DNA from: Pseudalkalibacillus salsuginis
Lineage (GTDB): Bacteria > Bacillota > Bacilli > Bacillales > Fictibacillaceae
Assembly (NCBI RefSeq): GCF_021646685.1
Contig: NZ_JAKJHW010000005.1
Span: 231,038 to 295,037 of the forward strand
DNA length: 64,000 nucleotides
Reading direction: 5' to 3'
Position numbers and translations under genes: made by a program. Positions 50,147 through 58,780 of the stretch are shown piece by piece. The notes under the pieces were generated by a model. That model searched no databases. It had not been told where the DNA came from and worked only from the letters and a program-made list of their open reading frames with translations. Position 1 is the first letter of the stretch. Every line of letters starts with the position of its first letter.

Positions 50147-50477
50147 TCACAAAGAAAATTTTCAAACTTTTGGTACATTTTATAGGCTTGTCTGTGAGCA
50201 GTGGACATTGCACAGCAAGCGTTTGTAAAGGCTGTTTCAAGTAAAAGTAAACAAATTCCCTTGTCCCACTTGACTTTTAGGTATATAAACACACTCCTAA
50301 TAATAAAATGTTACAAAACGAACTTTAGGGGACCGCGATGAGAAGTCTACGTAAAGCTGCGTGCGAGCTTAGCAGTCATTTTGTTCATAGGGGGAAGATG
50401 ACAATTTAACATATCGCAGCCTAGATATTGAAGTCTCATTTCGCACCTCTTACATCCAATTTAGGGAGGCGAGTGGT

Positions 50478-50744
50478 GTGCACGATTACATCAAAGAACG
50501 AACCATCAAGATAGGCAGGTATATCGTGGAGACAAGAAAAACCGTTCGAATGATTGCAAAGGAATTCGGTGTTTCGAAAAGTACTGTCCACAAAGATTTA
50601 ACGGAACGATTACCTGAAATCAACCCGGAGCTGGCCAACAGTGTCAAAGAGATATTGGAGTACCATAAATCGGTACGACATCTCCGTGGTGGTGAAGCTA
50701 CTCGGGAAAAATACAAAAAATCGACCGAAAAGGTGGTCAATTAG
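50478..50744 (+). CDS. spoIIID: Sporulation transcription regulator SpoIIID
   Basis: An 88-residue DNA-binding protein that switches mother-cell genes on and off after sigma-E activation. The helix-turn-helix is MIAKEFGVSKSTVHKDLTERL, and the C-terminal basic tail is HLRGGEATREKYKK. The start is GTG, as in B. subtilis, with AGGGAGG 8 bases upstream. It lies before mbl, as in B. subtilis. Confidence 0.96.
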   Translation: MHDYIKERTIKIGRYIVETRKTVRMIAKEFGVSKSTVHKDLTERLPEINPELANSVKEILEYHKSVRHLRGGEATREKYKKSTEKVVN

Positions 50745-50772
50745 TTTTTGGGTAGTGATTATGTACTATTTT

Positions 50773-50822
50773 TTGACAAATTTTGTCCCTATTCTACACA
50801 ATCTATGATAAAATAATATAAT
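50773..50822 (+). promoter_or_regulatory. Promoter region of mbl
   Basis: A perfect TTGACA is at 50773-50778, but the best-spaced -10 (TACACA at 50795) is poor; a perfect TATAAT at 50817 lies too far away to pair with it. The region is AT-rich and probably holds one or two promoters that I cannot place exactly. Confidence 0.35.
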
Positions 50823-50892
50823 GGATGAACTACATAATTTTAACAAATCATACAACCAATAGAACTAGTCTGGATTAGGGAGGATTTACCGC

Positions 50893-51894
50893 ATGTTTTC
50901 TAGAGATGTAGGCATTGATTTGGGTACCGCTAACGTACTCATTTATGTCAAAGGACGGGGGATTGTCCTTGACGAGCCGTCAGTGGTCGCTATTGATACC
51001 CATCATAATCGGGTGTTAGAGGTAGGTGAAGCAGCGCGTAGAATGGTTGGGCGAACTCCTGGAAATATAGTTGCGACAAGACCGTTGAAAGATGGGGTGA
51101 TCGCGGATTTCGAAATGACTGAAGCGATGCTGAAATATTTCTTGGATAAGATTAACGTGAGGGGGCTGATAGGCAAGCCAAGGATCTTAATCTGTACTCC
51201 AACGAATATTACGACCGTTGAACAAAAAGCAATCCGTGAAGCAGCACAAAAGAGTGGAGCGAAACACGTATTCCTTGAAGAAGAGCCGAAGGTTGCCGCA
51301 ATTGGTGCTGGTATGGATATTTTTCAACCATACGGGAACATGGTCGTTGACATAGGCGGTGGGACAACAGATGTTGCCGTTCTATCCATGGGCGATATCG
51401 TCACCGCCTCTTCGATTAAAATGGCGGGGGACAAGTTCGACCAGGATATTCTTCAATACATAAAACATAGGTACAAGCTTTTAATTGGCGAACGAACATC
51501 CGAAAATATCAAGATACAAGTCGCGACGGTCTTTCCAGGTGCTCGTGATGAACAAATGGAGATTCGTGGGCGTGACATGGTAAGTGGTTTGCCACGTAAC
51601 ATCATGATCCGATCCTCGGAAATTGAGGAAGCTTTGAAAGAATCTGTCAATTCGATTGTTATGGCTGCAAAAAGCGTTTTGGAAAAAACACCTCCTGAAC
51701 TTTCAGCTGATATCATTGACCGCGGTATCATCCTCACTGGCGGAGGTGCTCTTTTACATGGAATCGAGCAACTGTTTGCCGAAGAATTGAAGGTTCCGGT
51801 CCACGTAGCAGATGATCCAATGACATGCGTAGCACGTGGAACGGGTCTGATGCTTGAACATATCGATAAGTTACCGAAGCAAAAAACGTCTTGA
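50893..51894 (+). CDS. mbl: Rod-shape actin homologue Mbl
   Basis: A 333-residue MreB-family actin that guides cell-wall synthesis along the cylinder. The nucleotide-binding motifs are VGIDLGTANVLIYV (phosphate 1), MVVDIGGGTTDVAVLS (phosphate 2) and GIILTGGGALLHGI (adenosine). The position after spoIIID, the MFSRDVGIDLGTANV start and the lack of an mreCD operon downstream identify it as Mbl rather than MreB or MreBH. GGGAGGA precedes the ATG. Confidence 0.93.
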   Translation: MFSRDVGIDLGTANVLIYVKGRGIVLDEPSVVAIDTHHNRVLEVGEAARRMVGRTPGNIVATRPLKDGVIADFEMTEAMLKYFLDKINVRGLIGKPRILICTPTNITTVEQKAIREAAQKSGAKHVFLEEEPKVAAIGAGMDIFQPYGNMVVDIGGGTTDVAVLSMGDIVTASSIKMAGDKFDQDILQYIKHRYKLLIGERTSENIKIQVATVFPGARDEQMEIRGRDMVSGLPRNIMIRSSEIEEALKESVNSIVMAAKSVLEKTPPELSADIIDRGIILTGGGALLHGIEQLFAEELKVPVHVADDPMTCVARGTGLMLEHIDKLPKQKTS

Positions 51895-52008
51895 AAGTTC
51901 GATTGATCTATTAAACAGCTACTACCAATTATCTTTACTAGTTTTAAAATGGACAAGCCAGGACACCAGGTTTGTTGTGATACACAAAGAATGAAGGAGG
52001 AGTGCATT

Positions 52009-52830
52009 ATGTTTCGAGGTTTTTACACAGCGGCTTCCGGGATGATTTCACAACAAAGACGGCAAGATCTATTGACGAATAACCTTTCAAATGCAAATAC
52101 GCCAGGCTTTAAAGCGGATCAGTCGTCTTTACGGGCATTTCCGGAAATGCTGTTGAGTCGTCTAGGAGAGGCGAGTATCGGAGGAAATTCCATATCTACT
52201 AAAAAGCAAGTCGGTTCGCTTGCCACTGCTGTTTATATGCAAGAGACAATGCCGAATTTTCGCCAGGGTGACCTTCAGGAGACCGGAAACAACCTCGATA
52301 TTGCTCTCCTTCAAGGCACTGTTCCTTTTAACGAAGAGACTGGATCCCAAGGAGCTTTGTTTTTTACTGTAGAAACGGAACAGGGTGCGACACAATTGAC
52401 ACGGAACGGGAATTTTTCACTCGACGCGAATGGTAATCTCGTAACGAGTAATGGTGACTTTGTGTTGGATACGAACGGGAACCGGATCCAGATAGAGGGA
52501 TCTGATTTTACGATGGATTCCAATGGGTTGATTCCAGAGCTTGGCGTACAAGTGAATGTTGCGCTGGTAGAAAATCCAGATCAACTTGAAAAAGCAGGGA
52601 ACGGCCTTTTCATAGCTGAAAATGAGGATGTGATCATTCCTTCAGCTGCCAACCCCGAAGTTACCTATCAGTTGAAACAAGGATTTATTGAGCGATCGAA
52701 TGTAGATGTTGAACAGACGATGGTAGAGATGATGAATGCTTATCGGACATTCGAAGCCAACCAGAAGGTTCTACAAGCTTACGATCGGACGATGGAAAAA
52801 GCTTCGAATGAAATTGGTAGACTAGGTTGA
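52009..52830 (+). CDS. flhO: Flagellar hook-basal body protein FlhO
   Basis: A 273-residue rod protein of the FlgF/FlgG group. The N-terminal MFRGFYTAASGMISQQRRQDLLTNNLSNANTPGFKA and C-terminal QGFIERSNVDVEQTMVEMMNAYRTFEANQKVLQAYD are the paired helices shared by axial proteins. The ATG at 52009 follows AAGGAGGAG; an upstream in-frame ATG at 51949 is weaker. It is followed by a second family member, as in B. subtilis mbl-flhO-flhP. Confidence 0.9.
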   Translation: MFRGFYTAASGMISQQRRQDLLTNNLSNANTPGFKADQSSLRAFPEMLLSRLGEASIGGNSISTKKQVGSLATAVYMQETMPNFRQGDLQETGNNLDIALLQGTVPFNEETGSQGALFFTVETEQGATQLTRNGNFSLDANGNLVTSNGDFVLDTNGNRIQIEGSDFTMDSNGLIPELGVQVNVALVENPDQLEKAGNGLFIAENEDVIIPSAANPEVTYQLKQGFIERSNVDVEQTMVEMMNAYRTFEANQKVLQAYDRTMEKASNEIGRLG

Positions 52831-52885
52831 TCTAATAATTTTAAAAGACTTGCTTTAATAGGATAGATTTTCAGGAGGTAGAAAG

Positions 52886-53713
52886 ATGAATCGATCGATG
52901 ATTACGGCTTCTGTATCGATGGGACAACTGCAACATCAACTAGACACGATTTCCAATAATCTTTCGAATAGTAATACATATGGATTTAAGAGACGCAACG
53001 TACAATTTTCTGATTTACTAGTCCAAGAGATGAACAATCAGCCAAACCAGAGAGCTGAGATAGGACGGCAGACACCAGATGGCATTCGTCTTGGAAGTGG
53101 ATCACGGGTTTCTGGGACAGTCCTTCGTCTAGAACAGGGTAGTGTTCTAGAAACGGGTAGGAAACTGGATGTCGCTTTATTGAACCAGAACGTCATGTTT
53201 CAAATTTCGAAAACACTTGAAAATAATGTCGAAATCATTGAATATACAAGGGAAGGGTCTTTTTACTTGAATCCAGTAGAAGGAAATCCTGATCAATTAC
53301 AACTTACTGCTGCGAATGGGGATCGTATAATGGGTGAAAACGGTCCAATTGAGATACCTGCAGGATTTGAATCGATATCGATCAATGGAAATGGAACGAT
53401 CCGAGTGACAATGCCTGATCAGACAGTTGTAAATGCTGGCCAATTGGCTTTGGCGGAAATTGTACGACCGCAGTTATTGGAAGCTTCTGGAGATAATCGT
53501 TTTAGAGTTGGTGCCGGTACAGCGGTTGGACAAGCTGTTGCACAAGTGGAGCAAATGGAAGGTTTGATCCAACAAGGTGCATTAGAGCAATCCAATGTCA
53601 ATGTCGCCCATGAGATGACAGAACTTTTAACTACACAACGTTCTTATCAAATGAATGCCAGGGCTGTAACGATGGCTGACCAGATGATGGGACTAGTGAA
53701 TACCATTCGTTAA
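52886..53713 (+). CDS. flhP: Flagellar hook-basal body protein FlhP
   Basis: A 275-residue relative of FlgG. SMGQLQHQLDTISNNLSNSNTYGFKRR and GALEQSNVNVAHEMTELLTTQRSYQMNARAVTMADQMM are the family signatures. It starts after AGGAGGT, 55 bases after flhO, and is probably cotranscribed with it. The distal rod is the likely location. Confidence 0.9.
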   Translation: MNRSMITASVSMGQLQHQLDTISNNLSNSNTYGFKRRNVQFSDLLVQEMNNQPNQRAEIGRQTPDGIRLGSGSRVSGTVLRLEQGSVLETGRKLDVALLNQNVMFQISKTLENNVEIIEYTREGSFYLNPVEGNPDQLQLTAANGDRIMGENGPIEIPAGFESISINGNGTIRVTMPDQTVVNAGQLALAEIVRPQLLEASGDNRFRVGAGTAVGQAVAQVEQMEGLIQQGALEQSNVNVAHEMTELLTTQRSYQMNARAVTMADQMMGLVNTIR

Positions 53714-53735
53714 GCAGGATTAATGGGGAGTTAAT

Positions 53736-54077
53736 ATGATTCAAAAAAATACAGAAGCCAAAAATGAGCGATCTTCATTAAGAGAAGCATTTAAGGCAAG
53801 TAAAAATAAACTAACAAGAATAAAATCGAAGAAGAACGAGGAAAGCTCGCCTTCTTCACGGGAAGAGCGTAAACAACAGAAAGTTCGGTCAGATAGGCTT
53901 CGGGAGCGCCTTGTACCGATCTGGCTGCGGTTGATCATCATTATTTTATTGTTCGCGCTTTGCTTAGCAGGAGGTCTGGCAGTAGGGTATGGAGTAGTCG
54001 GGGACGGAAACATGATGGACGTCTTCAAAAAAGACACATGGCAGCACATTGTTGATATTGTCAAAAAAGATGCATAA
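53736..54077 (+). CDS. EpuA-like membrane protein (often labelled RNA polymerase subunit beta)
   Basis: A 113-residue protein with a long lysine/arginine/glutamate-rich N terminus, one membrane helix (about residues 68-92) and a short outside tail GDGNMMDVFKKDTWQHIVDIVKK. This matches the EpuA family (PF11772). Databases often carry the misleading name DNA-directed RNA polymerase subunit beta; nothing here resembles RpoB. The role is unknown. It follows flhP by 22 bases and is ended by a strong terminator. Confidence 0.85.
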   Translation: MIQKNTEAKNERSSLREAFKASKNKLTRIKSKKNEESSPSSREERKQQKVRSDRLRERLVPIWLRLIIIILLFALCLAGGLAVGYGVVGDGNMMDVFKKDTWQHIVDIVKKDA

Positions 54078-54123
54078 AAAAGCCTGTTGGAAGCGGTTAT
54101 GGACCGCCTCCAACAGGCTTTTT
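54076..54123 (+). terminator. Strong terminator after the flhO-flhP-epuA operon
   Basis: A 15-bp arm AAAAAGCCTGTTGGA pairs with TCCAACAGGCTTTTT, extended inside by GCGGT/ACCGC. It overlaps the stop codon. Confidence 0.9.
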
Positions 54124-54159
54124 ATTTAAGAAAGTATAAAAATTTTGTTTCGAAGTTGG

Positions 54160-54272
54160 CTAGCTCCAACGCCTAAACACTTGGATCACTTCAGTCCTCC
54201 TGTGGGCGATAGCCTCCTCGTCGAACTACCACGACCTTCGTGGCTAACCCGGGTGTTTGCGCTTTTCTTATG
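54160..54272 (+). repeat. Dispersed element alpha, copy 8 (short form)
   Basis: CTAGCTCCAACGCCTAAACA to GGGTGTTTGCGCTTTTCTTA, without the middle segment. It lies between the terminator and repeat cluster E. Confidence 0.85.
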
Positions 54273-54321
54273 CAAATCCAATTCCGCCAACCCGATGTTG
54301 CTGTAATGGTACCAAGGTGGC

Positions 54322-54480
54322 GGTGCCAGGCACTTTCTGAGAAGTCATGGGGGAGAAGGAGTTCAAATCGGTGCCAGGCACTTTCTAAGAAGCCATGTGA
54401 GAGAAGGAGTTCAAATCGGTGCCAGGCACTTTCTGAGAAGTCATGGGAGAGAAGGGGTTCAAATCGGTGCCAGGTACCGA
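54322..54480. repeat. 48-bp-pitch palindrome (REP-like) cluster E next to RAYT
   Basis: GGTGCCAGGCAC starts at 54322, 54370, 54418 and (as GGTGCCAGGTACC) 54466, an exact 48-bp pitch. The linkers TTTCTGAGAAGTCATGGG and GAGAAGGAGTTCAAATC are nearly identical, so these units look young. The RAYT gene starts 190 bp downstream. Confidence 0.92.
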
Positions 54481-54668
54481 AAAACGCGCCCCCAAATTAA
54501 TCAATGAATTCCATCTAGTAAAAAATGCTAAAAATATTTTCCATATTTATCTATTTAACGGTATAATATTGGTATCTTCATCTTTATTCGACATCATAAG
54601 CAACTCCCCAAAATCTTCTCTGAAAGCCTCTGATCCAAATAAACCAATTACTTTAAAGGAGTGAAGTT

Positions 54669-55256
54669 ATGCCTCGGAAGCCAAGGGTATGGTATCCCGG
54701 AGCGGAGTACCATATCACCTCGCGTGGAAATCGCAAGACGCCTCTTTTTTACGACAACCAAGACCGCCATAAATATATGAAAATCCTCGGTGAAGCCCAG
54801 TCAGAATTTACCTTCGACCTGTATTCCTACTGCCTGATGACCAATCACATCCACCTTCAATTGAAAACCCACTTTTCAGCAGCCCAACAAATCATGAGAA
54901 AGATCCATCATCGTTATGCACTCTTTTTTAATAAGAAATATGAGTTTGTCGGCCATGTTTTCCAGGGACGCTATGGTGCCAAATTGATCCAATCGCCGAA
55001 CTACCAAATGGATGTCAGCAAATATATCCACCTTAACCCAGTAAAAGCTGATCTAGCAGCAACACCAGGGGCTTATGAATGGAGCAGTTATCGGACATAT
55101 GTTGATTTCCACAGGCTCCCTTACGTAAATCCTTACCCCGTACTCTCCCATTTTCCATATCCTCAAAATATCGAATACAAAAAATTCGCAGAAAATGACC
55201 CGACCGCATCCATAACAGGTGATAATCTCGAAAAGACATTGAAATCCGCACTTTAA
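54669..55256 (+). mobile_element. RAYT (REP-associated tyrosine transposase, Y1/IS200-like) gene
   Basis: A 195-residue protein of the TnpA-REP family. The start PRKPRVWYPGAEYHITSRGN is diagnostic. The HUH motif is His60-Ile-His62 in LMTNHIHLQLK, and the catalytic tyrosine is probably Tyr119 in VSKYIHLNPVKA, followed by EWSSYRTYV. The enzyme cuts and joins single-stranded DNA at REP hairpins. It has no flanking IS ends or target duplication. AAAGGAGTG precedes the ATG. Its likely DNA partners are the 48-bp-pitch palindromes, one cluster of which is immediately upstream. The frame is intact. Confidence 0.92.
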
Positions 55257-55329
55257 CCCGGATTTATTTTTTGAAGATATTTTGTGCTATGATAGGGAAA
55301 AAGAATGCAATACATAGGAGGATCTACAT

Positions 55330-55764
55330 ATGTTGAATATCGATGAAATCAAGGAAATCATTCCACACCGCCACCCGGTTTTACTCGTGGACAAAATTCT
55401 TGAAGTCGAAGAAGGTAAACATGCAACCGGAATCAAAAATGTGACCGCAAATGAAGACTTTTTCAATGGACATTTCCCTGAATATCCTGTCATGCCAGGC
55501 GTCCTAATCGTAGAGGCGCTGGCGCAGGTAGGTGCGGTCGCCCTTCTGAAAAAAGAAGAAAATCGTGGCCGGTTAGCCTTTTTTGCAGGGATTGACAAAT
55601 GCCGTTTTAAACGTCAAGTACGCCCAGGTGATCAATTGCGCCTTGAAGTGGAATTGACGCGTGTTCGTGGTTCGATGGGAAAGGGCCAAGCTGTTGCAAC
55701 CGTCGATGGAGAGGTTGCCTGTGAAGCTGAAATCATGTTTGCTTTAGGAGAAAAGAAAGAATAG
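55330..55764 (+). CDS. fabZ: 3-hydroxyacyl-ACP dehydratase FabZ
   Basis: A 144-residue hot-dog-fold enzyme of type II fatty acid synthesis that dehydrates 3-hydroxyacyl-ACP. The catalytic residues are His48 ([14 protein letters not shown]) and Glu62 (IVEALAQVG). [12 protein letters not shown] is the typical start. AGGAGG lies 9 bases upstream of the ATG. The position after the mbl-flhO-flhP region agrees with B. subtilis ywpB. Confidence 0.96.
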   Translation: MLNIDEIKEIIPHRHPVLLVDKILEVEEGKHATGIKNVTANEDFFNGHFPEYPVMPGVLIVEALAQVGAVALLKKEENRGRLAFFAGIDKCRFKRQVRPGDQLRLEVELTRVRGSMGKGQAVATVDGEVACEAEIMFALGEKKE

Positions 55765-55791
55765 ATAGCAATTATTAGGGGAGTTTTGCTT

Positions 55792-56409
55792 ATGAAAATT
55801 TGGGACATTTCTCAACCGCTGAAGAAGGGAGTGCCAACATGGCCTGGCGATACTCCCTTTTCTTTTAAATTGAACTGGACGAAAGAAGAGACAGGATCCG
55901 TGAACGTCGGAAGCCTGTCGTTAAGCACCCATACCGGAACGCATGTCGATGCACCGTTTCATTTTGACGACCATGGTAAAAAGATGCTGGATCTTCAGCC
56001 GGATCTTTATATCGGCGATGCACTCGTCGTCCATTTAGAGGGGCGGGACTCAATCGAACCCAAAGATTTTCAGGGTTACGATTTTAACGGGGTGGAACGA
56101 TTGCTTATAAAAACAGGGTCCTGGGCTGATCGAAACAAGTTTCCGGAATCCATCACCTGCCTTTCAGAAGAACTTGCACCATTTTTAAAAGAAAAAGGAA
56201 TCCGTCTGATCGGAGTGGACGTTCCTTCCGTCGACCAGGTAGATTCAAAGGATTTGGCCGCCCATCATAGTTTGCTGAACAATGACATCCATATCCTTGA
56301 AGGTGTGATTTTGGATGATGTAGAGGAAGGCGTCTATGAACTGATCGCCTTGCCATTACCGCTGGCTGAATCCGATGCAAGCCCAGTTAGAGCCATATTG
56401 CGCAGATGA
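55792..56409 (+). CDS. kynB: Kynurenine formamidase / cyclase family protein
   Basis: A 205-residue metal-dependent hydrolase. The motif HxGxHxDxPxH is seen as His47, His51 and Asp53 in STHTGTHVDAPFHF. In family members this site binds zinc and hydrolyses N-formylkynurenine in tryptophan breakdown. No kynurenine 3-monooxygenase or kynureninase gene is nearby, so the true substrate is uncertain. The ATG at 55792 follows AGGGGAG; it is 27 bases after fabZ and may be cotranscribed. Confidence 0.82.
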   Translation: MKIWDISQPLKKGVPTWPGDTPFSFKLNWTKEETGSVNVGSLSLSTHTGTHVDAPFHFDDHGKKMLDLQPDLYIGDALVVHLEGRDSIEPKDFQGYDFNGVERLLIKTGSWADRNKFPESITCLSEELAPFLKEKGIRLIGVDVPSVDQVDSKDLAAHHSLLNNDIHILEGVILDDVEEGVYELIALPLPLAESDASPVRAILRR

Positions 56410-56557
56410 TTGTTAAGCCGATGTTAGGGCGATGTTAAAATCGTAAGGTAATCTTATGCATTCAGTAAAATTACCCAATTCTTACGGAAAATGCTCTATA
56501 TTGTAAGTAGCTGGTACACAAACCAGCACAAAACTTGCGATACAAGGAGTGGTTACC

Positions 56558-56722
56558 GTGAAGAAAAGCTTTCTCGCAAAACTAGGCTCTGCATTATTCG
56601 CAATTATATTAATCACAGCATGTAACGGAACAGAAGAAGAACCAACTAATGAAGAACCAACTGAAGAAGAAACGAACACTGAAGAAAGTGGTGAAGGCGA
56701 AACTTCTGAAGACGGTTCTTGA
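56558..56722 (+). CDS. Small acidic lipoprotein (second copy type)
   Basis: A 54-residue protein starting at GTG with AAGGAG 8 bases upstream. The signal peptide MKKSFLAKLGSALFAIILITAC ends in lipobox LITAC (Cys22). The mature part is almost only Glu, Thr, Asn, Gly, Ser and Pro, with EEEPTNEEPTEEE. It is the same design as the protein at 169-315. The function is unknown. It is followed by a terminator. Confidence 0.75.
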   Translation: MKKSFLAKLGSALFAIILITACNGTEEEPTNEEPTEEETNTEESGEGETSEDGS

Positions 56723-56773
56723 TTATAAACTGAAAACGTAGGCACATGATCCTACCTCCCTATCCTCACTTAG

Positions 56774-56800
56774 GAGCTGCCCATAAGCAGCTCTATTTTT
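56774..56800 (+). terminator. Terminator after the small lipoprotein
   Basis: GAGCTGC (56774-56780) pairs with GCAGCTC (56787-56793), then TATTTTTTT. Confidence 0.82.
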
Positions 56801-56811
56801 TTGCCTTGAAT

Positions 56812-56970
56812 ACTGTACCAGGCACCAATTACAAAGCTTTACTACACAAGGGGTTTAAATTGGTGCCTGGTACATTTTCAAACCCCTTGATACTCCTGCA
56901 CTCATAAAAAGTGCCAGGCACCCACAAAAAACGCAATTATACCAATGGACTGAAAACGGTGCCAGGTACA
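56812..56970. repeat. 48-bp-pitch palindrome (REP-like) cluster F
   Basis: GTACCAGGCACC at 56815, GGTGCCTGGTAC at 56862, GTGCCAGGCACC at 56911 and GGTGCCAGGTAC at 56958 alternate in orientation at a 47-49 bp pitch. The stretch to 57120 shows nothing else. Confidence 0.85.
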
Positions 56971-57129
56971 GCAAGGGCTTTAATCCTATGAAATATATAC
57001 CAAAAGCAACGAAGCTATAAAATTGGCAAGTTATGTAATATAAAGGAACTAGAAATTATCTGAAAAAATAGGTATTTTTTACTTGGGAAAACTTGTCGAA
57101 TTCTTGTATACTAAAAGTAATGAAAAGTA

Positions 57130-57212
57130 GATAAAGGCAAAGCTATCTAAAGGTAGTGACGCAAAGCTATAGGGACTAAAGGTTATACCTATGTCAGCCA
57201 GTTGCCTAAGGA
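57130..57212 (+). ncRNA. Cyclic di-GMP-I (GEMM) riboswitch aptamer
   Basis: The P1 arms AGGCAA (57135-57140) and TTGCCT (57202-57207) close two stems. The P2 arm AGCTATC-TAAA-GGTAGT with its GAAA-like tetraloop, the conserved GACGCAAAGCTAT, the GGGACTAAAGG tetraloop-receptor side and GTCAGCCAGTTGCC match the GEMM-I aptamer. A run of eight T lies at 57298-57305, but I could not draw a convincing terminator stem for it. The next gene starts at 57336. Confidence 0.9.
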
Positions 57213-57335
57213 CCAGAAACACATACATATACGGGTATTATGAGGATCCTTTGGCATATTCCTGGGTCGGACGTTTCACACGGCCTCGGTAATCTGCTTT
57301 TTTTTATGAATAATGTGCAGAGGAGAATGAAAAAC

Positions 57336-58472
57336 ATGTTCAAAAAATGGACCGCAACGATCAGTGCAGCCTCACTTTTACTATTTGGAGCTCCACCTGC
57401 TGCGTTTGCGAACACAGATGACGCTATCCCAACAGTAGACGTTTCAGACGAATCATCAGCAGAGCAAGAAATCACAACTGGAGAAGAGGGTACGACAGAA
57501 GAGGAAGTAACAGAAAATGAAGAGTCTTCTTCAGAAGAGGGTACTGAAGAAGAAGCAATGGAAGATGAAAATACTGAAGAAGTAGAAGAACCATCACTAT
57601 TACCAGGTTACTTTTTCTATTTTGTAAAAAAGATGGCCGAGAATGTACGCTTAGCTGTTACATTTGATGAATATGAAGAGGCAAAAATTCTGGCAGACAT
57701 CGCAGCCACTCGTATTGCAGAAGCGAATGCACTATTTGCGGCCGGAGAAGATGAATTGGCTCAAAAGACGCTTGAGGAAGCCTTGATTGCCCAGGAAGCC
57801 GCCATGAAAAAATCAGGGGAAGCAGAGTCTTTAGAAGAAACAGAAGAAGGTGCAGAGGGCGATGATTCCGCTAAAGAAACAACAGAAGCCGAGGGAGCTA
57901 CTGAAGAAAAAGGAACTGAGAATGAAGAGAGTTCTGAAGAAGACGAGCTTCAGGTAAAATTGTCACAAAACATCGATGCCCTGCTTGGTGCTCTTGTAAA
58001 AGTACCAAACCCTAATGCTCAAGCTGCCTTAATGAGAAATGTTCAAAAAGCCTTCGAAAAGCTCGATCACAAAATCGCAAAGCTTGAAGATAAAAATAGT
58101 GAAGACCTTGGTCAAGAGGAAGAAGCTGGTGAAGAAGCAGAGGTTCTTGTAGAAGAAGAATCTGAACAACCAGCCGAAGAAAAAGTTGCAAAATCTGAGG
58201 ATCAAGCTGGGAAAGCTGAAGAACAAACAAAAAAGCGAGTTGTAAAAGCTGAAGAAAAGAGCGAGAAAGCTCAAGAAAAACATGTGGAAGCGAAAAAAAA
58301 TGATGAAAAAGCCAAGAAAAACCAAGGGGAAGCCAACGAAGAACGTGTAAAACCCACCAAAGATCATGACAGTGTTAAAAATGGTCAGAAGGATAAAGAA
58401 CACGGAAATAAAGGCAACGATAAAGATAGTGGAAAAGACAACGGAAAAGGTAACGGTAACGGCCGAAACTAA
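57336..58472 (+). CDS. Secreted acidic DUF5667-domain protein
   Basis: A 378-residue exported protein. The signal peptide ends near GAPPAAFA (residue 28). After a Glu/Thr-rich linker comes LLPGYFFYFVKKMAENVRLAVTFDEYEEAKILADIAATRIAEANALFAAGEDELAQKTLEEALIAQE (residues 88-150, split here only by description), the DUF5667 helical domain. A second acidic linker, a helix (NPNAQAALMRNVQKAFEKLDHKI), a long Lys/Glu coiled-coil-like stretch and a Gly/Asn/Lys-rich tail follow. No sortase or lipid anchor is seen. The ATG at 57336 follows AGAGGAG by 10 bases. The c-di-GMP riboswitch upstream suggests a surface or biofilm role. Confidence 0.8.
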   Translation: MFKKWTATISAASLLLFGAPPAAFANTDDAIPTVDVSDESSAEQEITTGEEGTTEEEVTENEESSSEEGTEEEAMEDENTEEVEEPSLLPGYFFYFVKKMAENVRLAVTFDEYEEAKILADIAATRIAEANALFAAGEDELAQKTLEEALIAQEAAMKKSGEAESLEETEEGAEGDDSAKETTEAEGATEEKGTENEESSEEDELQVKLSQNIDALLGALVKVPNPNAQAALMRNVQKAFEKLDHKIAKLEDKNSEDLGQEEEAGEEAEVLVEEESEQPAEEKVAKSEDQAGKAEEQTKKRVVKAEEKSEKAQEKHVEAKKNDEKAKKNQGEANEERVKPTKDHDSVKNGQKDKEHGNKGNDKDSGKDNGKGNGNGRN

Positions 58473-58484
58473 TCCCGGCTACAT

Positions 58485-58529
58485 AAGGAGACCTTAACGC
58501 ACACTACTGCACGGGTCTCCTTCTTTTTA
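58485..58529 (+). terminator. Terminator after the DUF5667 gene
   Basis: AAGGAGACC (58485-58493) pairs with GGTCTCCTT (58514-58522), followed by CTTTTT. Confidence 0.85.
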
Positions 58530-58556
58530 TTTGAATTTAAATGCGTACCTACACAC

Positions 58557-58758
58557 GTACCAGGCACCAACCACAACCCCAAGGCCCTCAAGGGTTCTCA
58601 AAGTGTACCAGGCACCAACCACCATCCCAACGCCCTCAAGGGTTCTCGAAACGTACCTGGCACGTAAAAATGGCACGTAAAAATGGCACGTAAAAATGGC
58701 ACGTAAAAATAGCACGTAAAAAGAACCCTTGCTGCATAAGGGTTCTTAAAATGTACCG
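58557..58758. repeat. 48-bp-pitch palindrome (REP-like) cluster G with 13-bp tandem repeats
   Basis: GTACCAGGCACC or variants start at 58557, 58605 and 58653, an exact 48-bp pitch. From the third palindrome a 13-bp unit GGCACGTAAAAAT repeats five times (58659-58723), ending the cluster in AAGAACCC and a GTACCGGATAC remnant. Confidence 0.88.
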
Positions 58759-58780
58759 GATACAGTATTAGGCTACAGGG

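Noticed and set aside
54240..54500. An 86-codon frame with a repeated RCQALSEKSWGRR-like peptide
   Set aside because: It is only a reading of the 48-bp palindrome units of cluster E and has no ribosome site.
57240..57335. Upstream extension of the DUF5667 protein (MRILWHIPGSDV...)
   Set aside because: It lies in the riboswitch expression platform and would ruin the signal peptide; the ATG at 57336 has the ribosome site.
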